Of a stretch of 64,000 nt of DNA, positions 33,587 through 46,991 are shown one piece after another. The first letter of the stretch is position 1, and each line of letters begins with the position of its first letter. The DNA comes from Sphingomonas hankookensis. GTDB taxonomy: Bacteria > Pseudomonadota > Alphaproteobacteria > Sphingomonadales > Sphingomonadaceae. Under the pieces are notes generated by a model. The model was not told where the DNA came from, ran no database searches, and was given only the letters and a program-made list of their open reading frames with translations. The DNA lies in NCBI RefSeq assembly GCF_028551275.1, contig NZ_CP117025.1, positions 1,111,501 to 1,175,500 of the forward strand. The letters are read 5' to 3'. Both the position numbers and the translations under genes were made by a program.

Positions 33587-33628
33587 AAGGGGGGCAATGT
33601 GTCCCTCGACCGCTAGCCCAAAACACGA

Positions 33629-33660
33629 ACGCCGCGCCGAACCTCGGTCCGACGCGGCGT
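33629..33660 (-). terminator. Terminator of the atp operon
   Basis: ACGCCGCG and CGCGGCGT form a perfect 8-bp stem with further inner pairing. On the minus strand it is followed by TCGTGTTTTG. It lies 28 bases after the atpC stop. Confidence 0.7.
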
Positions 33661-33687
33661 CCGCCTTAACCCGATACCGGAAAGCCG

Positions 33688-33939
33688 TTACCCGGCCTGT
33701 TCGGCGAGGATCGTCAGCCCCTTGGCGGTCACCTCCGCAAAGCCGCCACGGATCGCGATGCGTTCCGCCTCGCCCTTTTCGGAGCGCTGGATCAGGACGT
33801 CGCCGTCACGGATCGTCGACATGAACGGGGCATGGCCCTCCAGCACGCCGAAGTCGCCTTCGGTGCCCGGTACGGTGACCATATAGACCGATTCCGACCG
33901 CACCAGCTTTTCGGGGGTCACGAGTTCGAAGTGCAGCAT
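33688..33939 (-). CDS. atpC: ATP synthase F1 epsilon subunit
   Basis: Rotating-stalk subunit that also inhibits ATP hydrolysis. Only 83 residues: the N-terminal beta-sandwich ([40 protein letters not shown]) is complete but the C-terminal helical hairpin of the ~130-residue form is absent, a length common in alphaproteobacteria. Last gene of the operon, separated from atpD by a 107-base repeat. Confidence 0.93.
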   Translation of the reverse strand: MLHFELVTPEKLVRSESVYMVTVPGTEGDFGVLEGHAPFMSTIRDGDVLIQRSEKGEAERIAIRGGFAEVTAKGLTILAEQAG

Positions 33940-33950
33940 AGTTAGAACCT

Positions 33951-34057
33951 CACTCCCTCTCCCCTTCAGGGGAGAGGGCAGGGGAGAGGGGGTTTCGGCC
34001 GAGAGGTTCCGACTGCCCCTCTCCCCGACCCTCTCCCCGCAAGCGGGGAGAGGGAGA
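33951..34057. repeat. CTCTCCCC-rich paired repeat between atpC and atpD
   Basis: Facing CCCTCTCCCC..GGGGAGAGGG hairpins. The same type lies between atpG and atpA (37010-37111). Transcribed inside the operon, they may affect mRNA stability or relative expression. Confidence 0.75.
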
Positions 34058-34062
34058 TCGAA

Positions 34063-36118
<2,056 letters not shown>

Positions 36119-36122
<4 letters not shown>

Positions 36123-36997
36123 AGCGCTTCGGCGCCCGAGATGATCTCGACCAGTTCGGTCGTGATCGCGGCCTGGCGGGTGCGGTTATATTCGATGGTC
36201 AGGCGGTTGATGAGGTCGCCCGCATTGCGCGTGGCATTGTCCATGGCCGTCATCTTCGACCCCTGCTCCGACGCCGCATTCTCGCGGATCGCGCGATAGA
36301 TCTGCACCGCGATGTTGGTCGGCAGCAGGCTGTCGAGAATTGCTTCCTCGCTCGGCTCATATTCGACCACCGCGTCGGCGGCCGGCGCCTTGGTCGCGTC
36401 GGGAATCTTGACCGGGATCAGCTGCTGCTCGGTCGGCTCCTGCGTCAGTACCGTCTTGAACGTGGCGTAGAACAGGTGCGCGACGTCGAACTCGCCCGCT
36501 TCGTAGCGGCGGATCAGGTCGTCGGCATAGCCCTTCGCATCGGCGAAGGTCAGCTTGCCCAGATCGCCCGGCTCGACCGCATGGACGAACCCGTCGCGGA
36601 ACTGGCGGGCCAGCACCGCGCGACCCTTGCGACCGATGGTCAGGAACTTGACGGTCTTGCCCTCGGCCTGCAGCTCGAGCGCACGACGACGGGCGAGACG
36701 GGCGATGTTCGAATTGAACGCGCCGGCCAGCCCCTTGTCCGACGTCGCGACGACGAACAGGTGAACCTGATCGCGGCCGGTGCCGGCGAGCAGCGGCGAG
36801 CTGCCCTCGGTGATCTGCGCGGTGCTCGCCAGGCTGGCGACGACCTGTTCGACCCGCTGGGCATAGGGGCGACCGGCCTCGGCCGCCTCCTGCGCACGGC
36901 GCAGCTTGGCGGCGGCGACCATCTTCATCGCCTTGGTGATCTTCTGCGTCGACTTCACCGAGCCGATGCGCAGTTTCAGGGCCTTGAGACTAGCCAT
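36119..36997 (-). CDS. atpG: ATP synthase F1 gamma subunit
   Basis: Central rotating shaft. 292 residues. MASLKALKLRIGSVKSTQKI followed by TKAMKMVAAAKLRRAQ at the N-terminus and KMTAMDNATRNAGDLINRLT followed by IEYNRTRQAAITTELVEIIS at the C-terminus are invariant family features. Separated from atpA by a 102-base repeat-bearing gap. Confidence 0.98.
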
Positions 36998-37009
36998 TTG
37001 TCTTCCCTA

Positions 37010-37111
37010 CTCCCTCTCCCCGCCTGCGGGGAGAGGGTCGGGGAGAGGGGGCTGTCGCAACGACGGTCCCGCTCGCCCCTCTCCCAACCCTCTCCCCTGG
37101 AGGGGAGAGGG
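37010..37111. repeat. CTCTCCCC-rich paired repeat between atpA and atpG
   Basis: Facing CCCTCTCCCCGCCTGCGGGG-type hairpins inside the atp operon, like 33951-34057. Confidence 0.75.
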
Positions 37112-37119
37112 CCTGATGG

Positions 37120-39227
<2,108 letters not shown>

Positions 39228-39461
39228 GCGCGCGTCCTTGTCAGGGGTCAACTTCAAAATCCCATGCATGAAAGGGGGCCGCCATTCCAACCGCCGTCGC
39301 GACCGATGTCGCGCCGCTGACCGGCCCATGCGCCCCCGATGGGTCGTGGGGCCGCTAGCATCGGTGTCACGATTTCGCAAGCTTTGTGGGAGGTCGGTTC
39401 GCTCAATCCGATTCGAACCCAAGCTGAACGGGGAATGACATGTCCCGATTTCGGGTCAGCT
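39228..39461. other. Upstream region of the atp operon
   Basis: About 230 bases between atpH and the repeat at 39462. No gene is supported. It should contain the atp operon promoter, but no clear -35/-10 pair could be picked out. Confidence 0.5.
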
Positions 39462-39541
39462 CGTATCCCCGCGCAGGCGGGGATCCAGAGCCGCGACCGG
39501 CAGCGCTTGTAACGCTGGACCCCCGCCTACGCGGGGGTACG
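39462..39541. repeat. Paired palindromic repeat, CGTATCCCCGCG family
   Basis: CGTATCCCCGCGCAGGCGGG and inverse CCCCGCCTACGCGGGGGTAC, about 40 bases apart, between atpH and the protease gene end. Confidence 0.8.
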
Positions 39542-39558
39542 GTAATGCCCGGAGAAGG

Positions 39559-41100
39559 TTACTTCGCCGCCGTGCAGCGATACACCAGCCGTTCGTTCAC
39601 CTGCGCGGGCAACGCCGTCCGAATCGCCGATTGCTGCGTCGCCAGCGCGGCGCGTCCGCCGGTGTCGGCGGCGCAGGCCTTTTGCTGTACCTGTCCGCGC
39701 AGCGTCCGCGCCCGCTCCATCGCGTCGGCCGACAACAGGTAACGGCTGTTGGTATAGCTGCCGCTGACCGGATCGAAGCGCAGAACCGACACCGTCGCAT
39801 CCTCGTTCGGCACGAGAATCCGTTCCCAGCCGCCGCCCGGGGCCTCGGCATATTGGGTGCGGCCGTTCATGCACCCGTCCGCCCGCCAATCGAAGCGGAC
39901 GGTTTCGACTGGCGGCTGGATGATCCGGCTGCGTTCGGGCACCAGCGCGCATTGCAGCGCGCCCGACAGCGGCGTCGCACGGGTCGCGGCGGTGCTGCCC
40001 GATTCGTCGGCGGGGGCAACCGATTCGGGATCGAAATCGGGCCGCAGCACGAACGTCGCGACCGCCGCGACGAAGAACACCCCGCCCGCGATCGCCGCCA
40101 GCCGCGCCTGCCGCTTCTGCTTCTTCAGCCGCCGCGTTGCCAGCATCCCGGCATAGCCGGCTGCCAGCACCGACAGCGCCAGCAGTACGGCGGCGATGGC
40201 GATCATGTTCTCGCGAGTCTCGGCATTGTCGGCGCGGGCCTTTTCCAGCGCGGCTTCGCGGTCGTCGCGGGCGCGTTCGGCGGCGGCACGGGCGCGCTCG
40301 CGATCCTCGATGCTCTGCCGTTCGGCATCGGCTCGGTCGCGCGCATCGGCATCGGCCAGCGTCAGGCAGGGGGTGGTGATGGTCGAGACGGGCTGGCTCG
40401 CCTCGCGCAGGAACGCGATTAGTTCGGCGTCCGCAATGGCGAAGGCGAAGCTCGCGTCACCCTCTTCGCCGCGGGTCAGCGCAGAATTGACGCCCAGCAC
40501 CCGGCCGCACCGGTCGAGCAGCGGCCCGCCAGAATTGCCGCGCGCGATGCTGGCGGTGTGGACCAGCACGGCGGTCCCCTCCAGCGTGCGGTTGCCCGAC
40601 ATCACGCCCTGCGAGCGCACCGGCGCGGTCGGCGTTACGAAATCATCCGCTGACCGGGCGGTGGCGAGATCGACATTCCCCGGATAGCCGAGCGCGATCA
40701 GCGGATCGCTCTCGCCCAGCGGCCCGGTATAAAGGGTGAGCGGGGGCAGGCGCACGCCGCCGACCTCGATCAGCGCCAGGTCGCGCGACTTGTCGATGCG
40801 CAGCACGCGGCCCTCGAACGACTTGTCGCCCTCCGACGGGACCACGCCGACGACCGCTTCGCCGGGATAGCGTTCCAGCAGTTCGACGACATGCGCGTTG
40901 GTGACGATCCGGCCGGGCGCGATGGCGAAGCCGGTGCCGTGTTCGACATCGACCATTTCGCCATCGACGGTCGCGATCACCACGACCCGCACGACGCCGC
41001 GCGCCGCCGCCGACACATCGTCGGCGTGGGCCGGTGCGGTGAACACCAGCAACGCGGCCAGCGCCGCCAGCCAGCAGGTCAGCAATCGCATGATCGGCAT
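39559..41100 (-). CDS. Membrane-anchored trypsin-like serine protease with coiled coil
   Basis: A 513-residue protein with a signal peptide (cleavage near APAHA-DD, residue 26) and a trypsin-like domain (about 28-255). The triad residues are H70 (IVTNAHVVELL), D107 (SRDLALIEV) and S190 (ARGNSGGPLLD). Residues ~265-320 are a charged Arg/Glu/Asp/Ala coiled coil, then two membrane helices (about 322-342 and 355-375). The cysteine-containing C-terminal domain (about 395-513) is unrecognised. No PDZ domain is seen, so it is not a standard DegP. ATG 41100 is preferred for the preceding GGGAAAG; ATG 41115 is possible. Substrates unknown. Confidence 0.82.
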   Translation of the reverse strand: MPIMRLLTCWLAALAALLVFTAPAHADDVSAAARGVVRVVVIATVDGEMVDVEHGTGFAIAPGRIVTNAHVVELLERYPGEAVVGVVPSEGDKSFEGRVLRIDKSRDLALIEVGGVRLPPLTLYTGPLGESDPLIALGYPGNVDLATARSADDFVTPTAPVRSQGVMSGNRTLEGTAVLVHTASIARGNSGGPLLDRCGRVLGVNSALTRGEEGDASFAFAIADAELIAFLREASQPVSTITTPCLTLADADARDRADAERQSIEDRERARAAAERARDDREAALEKARADNAETRENMIAIAAVLLALSVLAAGYAGMLATRRLKKQKRQARLAAIAGGVFFVAAVATFVLRPDFDPESVAPADESGSTAATRATPLSGALQCALVPERSRIIQPPVETVRFDWRADGCMNGRTQYAEAPGGGWERILVPNEDATVSVLRFDPVSGSYTNSRYLLSADAMERARTLRGQVQQKACAADTGGRAALATQQSAIRTALPAQVNERLVYRCTAAK

Positions 41101-41167
41101 CCCGTCTTTCCCCATGACGCCGCCGTTTCGGCGAAAGTAGGGCGCGGGGCAAGGGGGGGCTCGTTTC

Positions 41168-41247
41168 CGTATCCCCGCGCAGGCGGGGATCCAGAGTAAC
41201 AAAGCGTGACGTGAGTGGCTCTGGACCCCCGCCTGCGCGGGGGCACG
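41168..41247. repeat. Paired palindromic repeat, CGTATCCCCGCG family
   Basis: Two facing copies between the protease start region and the priA stop. Confidence 0.8.
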
Positions 41248-41261
41248 GATCACGCAGGAAG

Positions 41262-43427
41262 CTACACGAAACTATACGGATCGACGTCCACCGCCACCCG
41301 CACCTTCGTCCCCCATTCGACCCCGTCCAGCCAGTCGCGGATCACGTCCTGCACGTCGAGGCTGCGGGTGGCATGCACCAGCAGGCGGAAGCGGTGCCGC
41401 CCGCGCAGCATGGCGAGCGGCGCGGGGGCGGGGCCATAGACGTGACACCCCTCCACCTGCGGTGCGGCGCGGCCGATCGCGCGGGCGGTCGCCTCCGCCG
41501 CGCCCTTGTCCTCCGACGACACGATGATCGCGGCATAGCGGCCGAAGGGGGGCACGCCCGCCTCCTCGCGCGCTTCGGTCTCTGCGGCATAGAAGCTGTC
41601 GGCATCGCCCGAGATCAACGCCTGCATCACCGGCGCGCCCGGCTGCGTCGTCTGGATATAGACATGGCCGGGCTTGGTCCCGCGCCCCGCCCGACCCGCC
41701 ACCTGCGCGATCTGCTGGAACGTCCGCTCCGACGCGCGCAGGTCGCCGCCCTGCAGCCCCAGATCGGCGTCGATCACCCCGACACAGGTCAGGTTGGGAA
41801 AATGATAACCCTTGGTCACCAGCTGCGTGCCGACGACGATGTCGATGTCACCCGCCTCCATCCGGCCCACGAACTCCGCCGCCTTGGCCGGGGACCAGAT
41901 GGTGTCGGAGGTGACGATGGCGATCTTCGCGGTCGGCCACAGCGCCGCCGCCTCGTCCGCGATCCGCTCGACGCCGGGACCGCACGCGACCAGCGCGTCC
42001 TCCGCCTGGCATTCGGGGCAGGCGCGCGGCGTCGGAATGACATGCCCGCAATGATGGCACGACAGCCGGTGGATCAGCCGGTGCTCGACCATCCACGCCG
42101 TGCAATTGGGACATTGGAAGCGATGCCCGCACGAGCGGCACAAGGTCAGCGGCGCATAGCCGCGCCGGTTGAGGAACAGCAGCGCCTGTTCGTGTCGGCC
42201 CAGCGTCTCGTCGATCGCCTTGACCAAAGGTGCCGCGATCCAGCGACCGCGTTCGGGCGGTTGCTCGATCAGGTCGATCGCCTCGATCGTCGGCAGTTGC
42301 GCCTTGCCATAGCGACCGGGCAGCTTCACCTCGGTATAGCGGCCCTGCACCACCTGTTGCCGCGTCTCGATCGCCGGCGTGGCGCTGGCAAGGATCACCG
42401 GGCATTTCTCGAACAGCCCGCGCATCACCGCCACGTCGCGGGCGTGATAATGCACCCCTTCTTCCTGTTTGAAGCTCGTCTCGTGCGCTTCGTCGACGAC
42501 GATCAGCCCGAGATTGGCATAGGGCAGGAACAGCGCCGAACGCGCGCCGACCACGACCTTCGCCTGTCCGCTGGCGATGGAGCGCCACGCCCGGCGCCGC
42601 TGGGTCGAGCGCAGGTCGCTGTGCCACGGCACCGGCTCGCAGCCGAAGCGCGCGGTGAAGCGCTTGAGGAACGGTTCGGTCAGCGCGATTTCGGGGAGCA
42701 GCACCAGCACCTGCCGATCCTGCCGGATCGCCGCCGCGACTGCTTCGAAATACACTTCGGTCTTGCCCGATCCGGTGACGCCGTCGAGCAGGAAGGGGTG
42801 GAAGGCGTGCGCATCGACCGCCCCGGTCAGCCGGTCGGCGGCCGCCTGCTGGTCGTCGGAAAGTGCCGGCTGGTGATGGTCGGGGTCGGGGGTCGGATAG
42901 GGCTGGTCGATATCGACCGACACCGCCTCGATCGCGCCGAGCTTGACCAGCCCCCGAATCACCGCGTCGGACACATCGGCGATGGCAGCCAGTTCGCGCA
43001 CCAGCCCGCGCCGCTCGCCGATCCGCTCCAGCGCCTGTTCGCGTTGTGCCGTCATGCGGTCGGGCACCACGCCGGTCGCACGATATTCGATGGCGAGCTT
43101 CGCCCCCTCCAGCGCCGAGGTGGAGGCAAGGCACATGCGCAGCACCGATGCCGGCGCGGCGAGATAATAGCCCGCCGTCCACTCCACCAACCGGCGAAGC
43201 GGCGCCGCGATCGGCGGCACGTCGGCGGCCGCCAGCAGCGGGCGCAGCCGGTTGTCGCCGACCTCTTCCGCCGCCAGCCGCTCGGCATCCCACACCACGC
43301 CCAGCAACTGCCGGGGGCCGAGCGGGGCGGTGACGATCGAGCCGGGTTCGACGGTCATGCCATGCGGCACGCGGTAGTCGAGCGGCCCGAGTGCAGCGTT
43401 GAGCAGGAGGACGCGGGCGCGGGACAT
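41262..43427 (-). CDS. priA: Primosomal replication-restart helicase PriA
   Basis: Restarts stalled replication forks. 721 residues from ATG 43427. Walker A GVTGSGKTEVYFEAVAA, the DEAH box LIVVDEAHETSFKQEEG and SALFLPYANLGL mark the helicase core. Eight zinc-binding cysteines are visible in LTLCRSCGHRFQCPNC and HRLSCHHCGHVIPTPRACPE. A longer in-frame reading to 43520 runs into a repeat and lacks a ribosome-binding site. Confidence 0.96.
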   Translation of the reverse strand: MSRARVLLLNAALGPLDYRVPHGMTVEPGSIVTAPLGPRQLLGVVWDAERLAAEEVGDNRLRPLLAAADVPPIAAPLRRLVEWTAGYYLAAPASVLRMCLASTSALEGAKLAIEYRATGVVPDRMTAQREQALERIGERRGLVRELAAIADVSDAVIRGLVKLGAIEAVSVDIDQPYPTPDPDHHQPALSDDQQAAADRLTGAVDAHAFHPFLLDGVTGSGKTEVYFEAVAAAIRQDRQVLVLLPEIALTEPFLKRFTARFGCEPVPWHSDLRSTQRRRAWRSIASGQAKVVVGARSALFLPYANLGLIVVDEAHETSFKQEEGVHYHARDVAVMRGLFEKCPVILASATPAIETRQQVVQGRYTEVKLPGRYGKAQLPTIEAIDLIEQPPERGRWIAAPLVKAIDETLGRHEQALLFLNRRGYAPLTLCRSCGHRFQCPNCTAWMVEHRLIHRLSCHHCGHVIPTPRACPECQAEDALVACGPGVERIADEAAALWPTAKIAIVTSDTIWSPAKAAEFVGRMEAGDIDIVVGTQLVTKGYHFPNLTCVGVIDADLGLQGGDLRASERTFQQIAQVAGRAGRGTKPGHVYIQTTQPGAPVMQALISGDADSFYAAETEAREEAGVPPFGRYAAIIVSSEDKGAAEATARAIGRAAPQVEGCHVYGPAPAPLAMLRGRHRFRLLVHATRSLDVQDVIRDWLDGVEWGTKVRVAVDVDPYSFV

Positions 43428-43486
43428 GGACAGGTAGATAGGCGCGCGGCGGCGAATGGGGAACCATCGCCGGACCGTAAAGAGAA

Positions 43487-43574
43487 CGTGCCCCCGCGAA
43501 GGCGGGGGCCCAGAGCCCAACCGAGCCGAAGCCTCGTGGCCATAACCCTGGACCCCCGCCTGCGCGGGGGTACG
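43487..43574. repeat. Paired palindromic repeat, GTGCCCCCGCG family
   Basis: Facing GCCCCCGCGAAGGCGGGGGC and CCCCCGCCTGCGCGGGGGTA arms between priA and the receptor gene. Confidence 0.8.
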
Positions 43575-43592
43575 GATCGTTGTTGCCAGGCC

Positions 43593-45725
43593 TTACAGCG
43601 CCAGTCGCGCCGTCACCCGGATATCGCGCCCGGCCAGCGGAGCGAAGTCCTTGAGGAAGCTGGCATGCCGCCGCGCCTCGACGTCGAAGATATTGTTCGC
43701 CGACACCATCAGCGTCGTCTTGCTGTCGCGCCCGAACGGCCGCAGCGAGACCGAGGCGTTGACCATCGTATAGGCCGGCGTCACCGTCTCCAGCTCGGCG
43801 ACACGGTCCTGCGCGGTCACATGCTCGACCTCGCCGCGCACCTGCACCAGCCGGCCCTGCGCCTCGACACCGCCCAGCACGCGCAGCGGCGGGATGCGCG
43901 GGGCGGGGCCGCGATCGACGATCGTCGCGCGGGTATAATCGGCCAGGCCGTCGATATTGATCGCCGTCTCGCCGAAGGTCGCGACGCGCGCCGATGCCTC
44001 CGCCTCGAACCCCCACAGCCGCGCATCCGCCTGCGAATATTGGAACACCGGCAGGTGATCTTCCTCCTCGCCGGTCGGGTTCTCGTAGATGAAGTTGCGG
44101 AACCAGTTGTGATAGGCCGACAACCCGAAGCTGTAGCCGTCGCCCGACCCCTTCAGCGTCGCTTCCAGCCCGTCGCTGATTTCCTTGGCAAAGCCCGGGT
44201 TGCCGATTTCGAACGCCTGCGTGCCGGCATGCGGGCCGTTGGCGAACAGTTCCTCGGCCGAGGGCGCACGTTCGGTATGGCTGGCGTTCAGGCCGAAACG
44301 GACATTGTCCGCCAGCCCGACACTGGCGCCGAGCGAGCCGGAAAAGCTGTTGAAGCGGCGGCGGATATTGTCGTTGCCGAGATCGATATCGGCCGCGGCG
44401 CGGGCGACCGAATATTCATAGCGCCCGCCCGCTTCGGCACGGAACGCGCCTAGGTCGAACGACTGGAGCGTGAACAGGCCGAATTGCTGCGTCTCGCTTT
44501 TGGGAATGAATTTCTCTTCGCCGATGATGTTCAGGTCGCGGATATACATCTGCCCGCCGAACGCGCCGCGCCATGCGCCGCGTGCCGCCTGCACCGCCTC
44601 GACACGCGCTTCCAGCCCGCGATTGTAGAAGCTGGTGCCGATCTCGCCGGTATCCTCGATCTCGTCATGGCGGTAATCGGCGATGCCGCCGCGCACGCGC
44701 AGCTTTTCGATGAAGCCGTCGCCGGTATTCACCTCGGCGCGCATGTCGGCGCGGGTCTGGCGGACGTGCAGCGTCACCTGCTCGTGGCCGTGACCCTCTT
44801 CCTCGCCCCCTTCTTCGCCTTCATGGTCGTGGTCATGCTCGGCGACGTCGAACCGCTCGGGCACGCCGTAGCGATTGTCGAGATGGCTGACCGAGAAGCC
44901 GAGATTGCCGGTATCGGTCACGATCGCGGCACCGCCGGCCACTTCCCACATCCGCGACTGCGAATTGGGCAGCCGCCCGCGCAGGTCGGCCAGCTCGCGC
45001 ACCTCCGCCTCGTCGCTCGCCGCCGCCTGCGCCCGCAACGGGCGCGACAACAGGTAGCCGCCGGTGCGCAGGTCGTCGGTCTTGCCATAGGTGCCGTCGA
45101 GGTGGAACACGACCTTGTCGGTCACCGGCACGTCGACCGCCGCCGACGCATTGCGCTCGTTCGCGGCGGAGCCATAGGTGGCGATCGCGTCGACATGGAT
45201 CGGTTCGTCGGGCACCCGGCGCGGGATGCGGCTGTCGATGACGTTGACCACGCCGCCGATCGCCGACGACCCGAACAGCAGCGCCGAGGGGCCACGCAGC
45301 ACTTCGATCCGGTCGGCGGTCAGCGGATTGATCGCGACGGCGTGGTCGACCGAGGTGTTGGACACGTCGAAGCTGCCGATGCCGTCGGTCAGCACGCGCA
45401 CGCGCTCGCCCTGCAGGCCGCGCAGCACCGGGCGCGACGCGTTGGGGCCGAAGCTGGTCGCCGATACGCCGGGCTGGCGGGCCAGCGTCTCACCGATGGT
45501 CGGGCGCAGTTCGCGGGTCAGATTCTCGCCGCTCAGCACGCTGGTGCCCGACAGGATATCGGCCTGGTTGCGCTGATAGGGGGCAGTGATGATGATCTCG
45601 GGCGGGGCCTCGCTATGATAGCCGTCGGTCGTCGTCGCGGTGCCCTGCGCGGTCGTGCTCTGGGCAAAGGCGGCGGCGGGCAGGGCCAGGGCGGTGGTCG
45701 ACAGCCACAGGGCGGGACGGAACAT
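43593..45725 (-). CDS. TonB-dependent receptor with His-rich loop (ZnuD-like, probable zinc uptake)
   Basis: 710 residues; signal peptide cleaved near AAAFA-QS. The plug domain has IGETLARQPGVSATSFGPNA followed by SRPVLRGLQGERVRVLTDGI and LTADRIEVLRGPSALLFGSS. The barrel ends DIRVTARLAL. Residues ~288-310 (EHDHDHEGEEGGEEEGHGHE) form a metal-binding-type His/Glu loop, as in ZnuD zinc receptors. ATG 45725 gives a clean signal peptide. Divergent from an IclR-type regulator. The upstream sequence GTAATATGATACAACATAC could be a Zur-type operator but its symmetry is partial. Confidence 0.83.
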   Translation of the reverse strand: MFRPALWLSTTALALPAAAFAQSTTAQGTATTTDGYHSEAPPEIIITAPYQRNQADILSGTSVLSGENLTRELRPTIGETLARQPGVSATSFGPNASRPVLRGLQGERVRVLTDGIGSFDVSNTSVDHAVAINPLTADRIEVLRGPSALLFGSSAIGGVVNVIDSRIPRRVPDEPIHVDAIATYGSAANERNASAAVDVPVTDKVVFHLDGTYGKTDDLRTGGYLLSRPLRAQAAASDEAEVRELADLRGRLPNSQSRMWEVAGGAAIVTDTGNLGFSVSHLDNRYGVPERFDVAEHDHDHEGEEGGEEEGHGHEQVTLHVRQTRADMRAEVNTGDGFIEKLRVRGGIADYRHDEIEDTGEIGTSFYNRGLEARVEAVQAARGAWRGAFGGQMYIRDLNIIGEEKFIPKSETQQFGLFTLQSFDLGAFRAEAGGRYEYSVARAAADIDLGNDNIRRRFNSFSGSLGASVGLADNVRFGLNASHTERAPSAEELFANGPHAGTQAFEIGNPGFAKEISDGLEATLKGSGDGYSFGLSAYHNWFRNFIYENPTGEEEDHLPVFQYSQADARLWGFEAEASARVATFGETAINIDGLADYTRATIVDRGPAPRIPPLRVLGGVEAQGRLVQVRGEVEHVTAQDRVAELETVTPAYTMVNASVSLRPFGRDSKTTLMVSANNIFDVEARRHASFLKDFAPLAGRDIRVTARLAL

Positions 45726-45761
45726 TGCGAAGCACTCCAGTTTATCGAGACTCGATCCGGT

Positions 45762-45780
45762 AGCGTAATATGATACAACA
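45762..45780. promoter_or_regulatory. Candidate metal-regulator (Zur-like) operator
   Basis: AT-rich, partly palindromic GTAATATGATACAACATAC about 37 bases upstream of the ZnuD-like receptor, in otherwise GC-rich DNA. About half of positions match its reverse complement, so this is weak. Confidence 0.25.
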
Positions 45781-45865
45781 TACCACGACTTTGTGCATCG
45801 CAGCGGTGATGGCGTCGCGCACCCTCGGGTTGCGTACCCTTTCGTTTCCGGCAAAGGTCCGCGCC

Positions 45866-46681
45866 ATGACGAGCAAGACCGCCGCGACGCCCGCCGACAC
45901 CGCCGATGCCGAAGCCGCCGACGACCGCCGCTACCGCGCGCCCGCGCTGGAAAAGGGGCTCGACATCCTCGAACTGCTGGCCGGGGTGACGACCCCGCTG
46001 ACGCTGACGCAGATCGTGCAGCGCTTGGGCCGATCGCATGGTGAGCTGTTCCGCATGGTGCAGGTGCTGGAATATCGCGGCTATCTGACGACCGAGGCGG
46101 GCGGGGACGGCTATACGCTCAGCGACCGATTGTTCTCGCTCGGCATGAACCAGCCGCGCACCCGCTATCTGATCGAGGTCGCGCTGCCCGAGATGCGGCA
46201 GCTGGCGCAGGAAACCGGCCAATCGTGCCATGTCGCGGTGCACACCATGGGCGACATGGCGGTCATCGCGCGGATGGAATCGGCCGACCAGCTCGGCTTC
46301 TCGGTCCGGGTCGGCTATCGCCGGCCGCTGTTGCAGGCGGCGTCGGGCGTCGTGCTCTACGCCTTCCAGCCCGACGATGTGCGCGCGCGGTGGGAAGCGA
46401 TGCTCGACCCCAGGCCGACGCCCGAGGCGCTGGCGACCTTCCGCACCCATGCCGAGGAAGTCCGCGCCGCCGGGATCGAGCGCACCCCCAGCCGCTTCGT
46501 CAGCGGCGTGACCGACCTGTCGGCGCCGATCCTGCGCGGCGGCGTCGCGGCGGCGGCGCTGACCATGCCCTATCTGTCGAAACTGGGCGAGGCCGACACG
46601 ACCGACGCGGCGGCGGCGGCGGTACAGGCGGCCGCAGCACGGATTTCGGAACAACTGGTCGACGATGACCATCATCCCTGA
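45866..46681 (+). CDS. IclR-family transcriptional regulator
   Basis: 271 residues. The N-terminal winged helix (YRAPALEKGLDILELLAGVT; LTLTQIVQRLGRSHGELFRM; YRGYLTTEAGGDGYTLSDRL) and the effector domain (LPEMRQLAQETGQSCHVAVH; GDMAVIARMESADQLGFSVR) are both clear. ATG 45866 follows AAAGG; earlier in-frame ATGs at 45770 and beyond read through the divergent control region. IclR proteins usually control catabolic genes, and fuconate dehydratase lies next downstream, so that is the likely target. Confidence 0.88.
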   Translation: MTSKTAATPADTADAEAADDRRYRAPALEKGLDILELLAGVTTPLTLTQIVQRLGRSHGELFRMVQVLEYRGYLTTEAGGDGYTLSDRLFSLGMNQPRTRYLIEVALPEMRQLAQETGQSCHVAVHTMGDMAVIARMESADQLGFSVRVGYRRPLLQAASGVVLYAFQPDDVRARWEAMLDPRPTPEALATFRTHAEEVRAAGIERTPSRFVSGVTDLSAPILRGGVAAAALTMPYLSKLGEADTTDAAAAAVQAAAARISEQLVDDDHHP

Positions 46682-46885
46682 AGGGCGCCGACAACCGTTC
46701 CGTACCCCCGCGCAGGCGGGGGTCCAGAGCCGAGCAGAACAACAGGTTGCGTTTGCCGCCCTGGACCCCCGCCTGCGCGGGGGTACGGTCGGGCATAGGG
46801 CTATTCTCGCGGGCCAAGCCGTGACTCCTGGCTGCACGGGGGTACGGTGTTTGACGTGTGCCTCCCCGCCCACCACGCTTTCCAG
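46682..46885. repeat. Paired palindromic repeat 46701-46787 plus degenerate half-copy near 46821-46846
   Basis: GTACCCCCGCGCAGGCGGGG and its inverse face each other (46701-46787), followed by a decayed unit CTCCTGGCTGCACGGGGGTA. The rest of the gap to 46885 holds nothing recognisable. Confidence 0.75.
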
Positions 46886-46914
46886 TTGCATGAAAAACTA
46901 CGTTCAAATATGAA
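46886..46914 (+). promoter_or_regulatory. Candidate sigma-70 promoter of fuconate dehydratase
   Basis: TTGCAT, 17 bases, TATGAA in a locally AT-rich stretch, 78 bases before ATG 46992. Good spacing and fair matches to both hexamers. Confidence 0.5.
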
Positions 46915-46991
46915 AACACTTCGGCGTCGGGGATGACGACCGGAACGGGGCGGATCGAACATTCACGGGCGGCGCCCCATGGGGGCTGCGT

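Noticed and set aside
41211..44453. Open frame of 1080 codons on the plus strand
   Set aside because: It lies antisense to priA and the ZnuD-like receptor, is rich in Arg/His/Gln as expected for a shadow frame in GC-rich DNA, and has no ribosome-binding site or recognisable domain.
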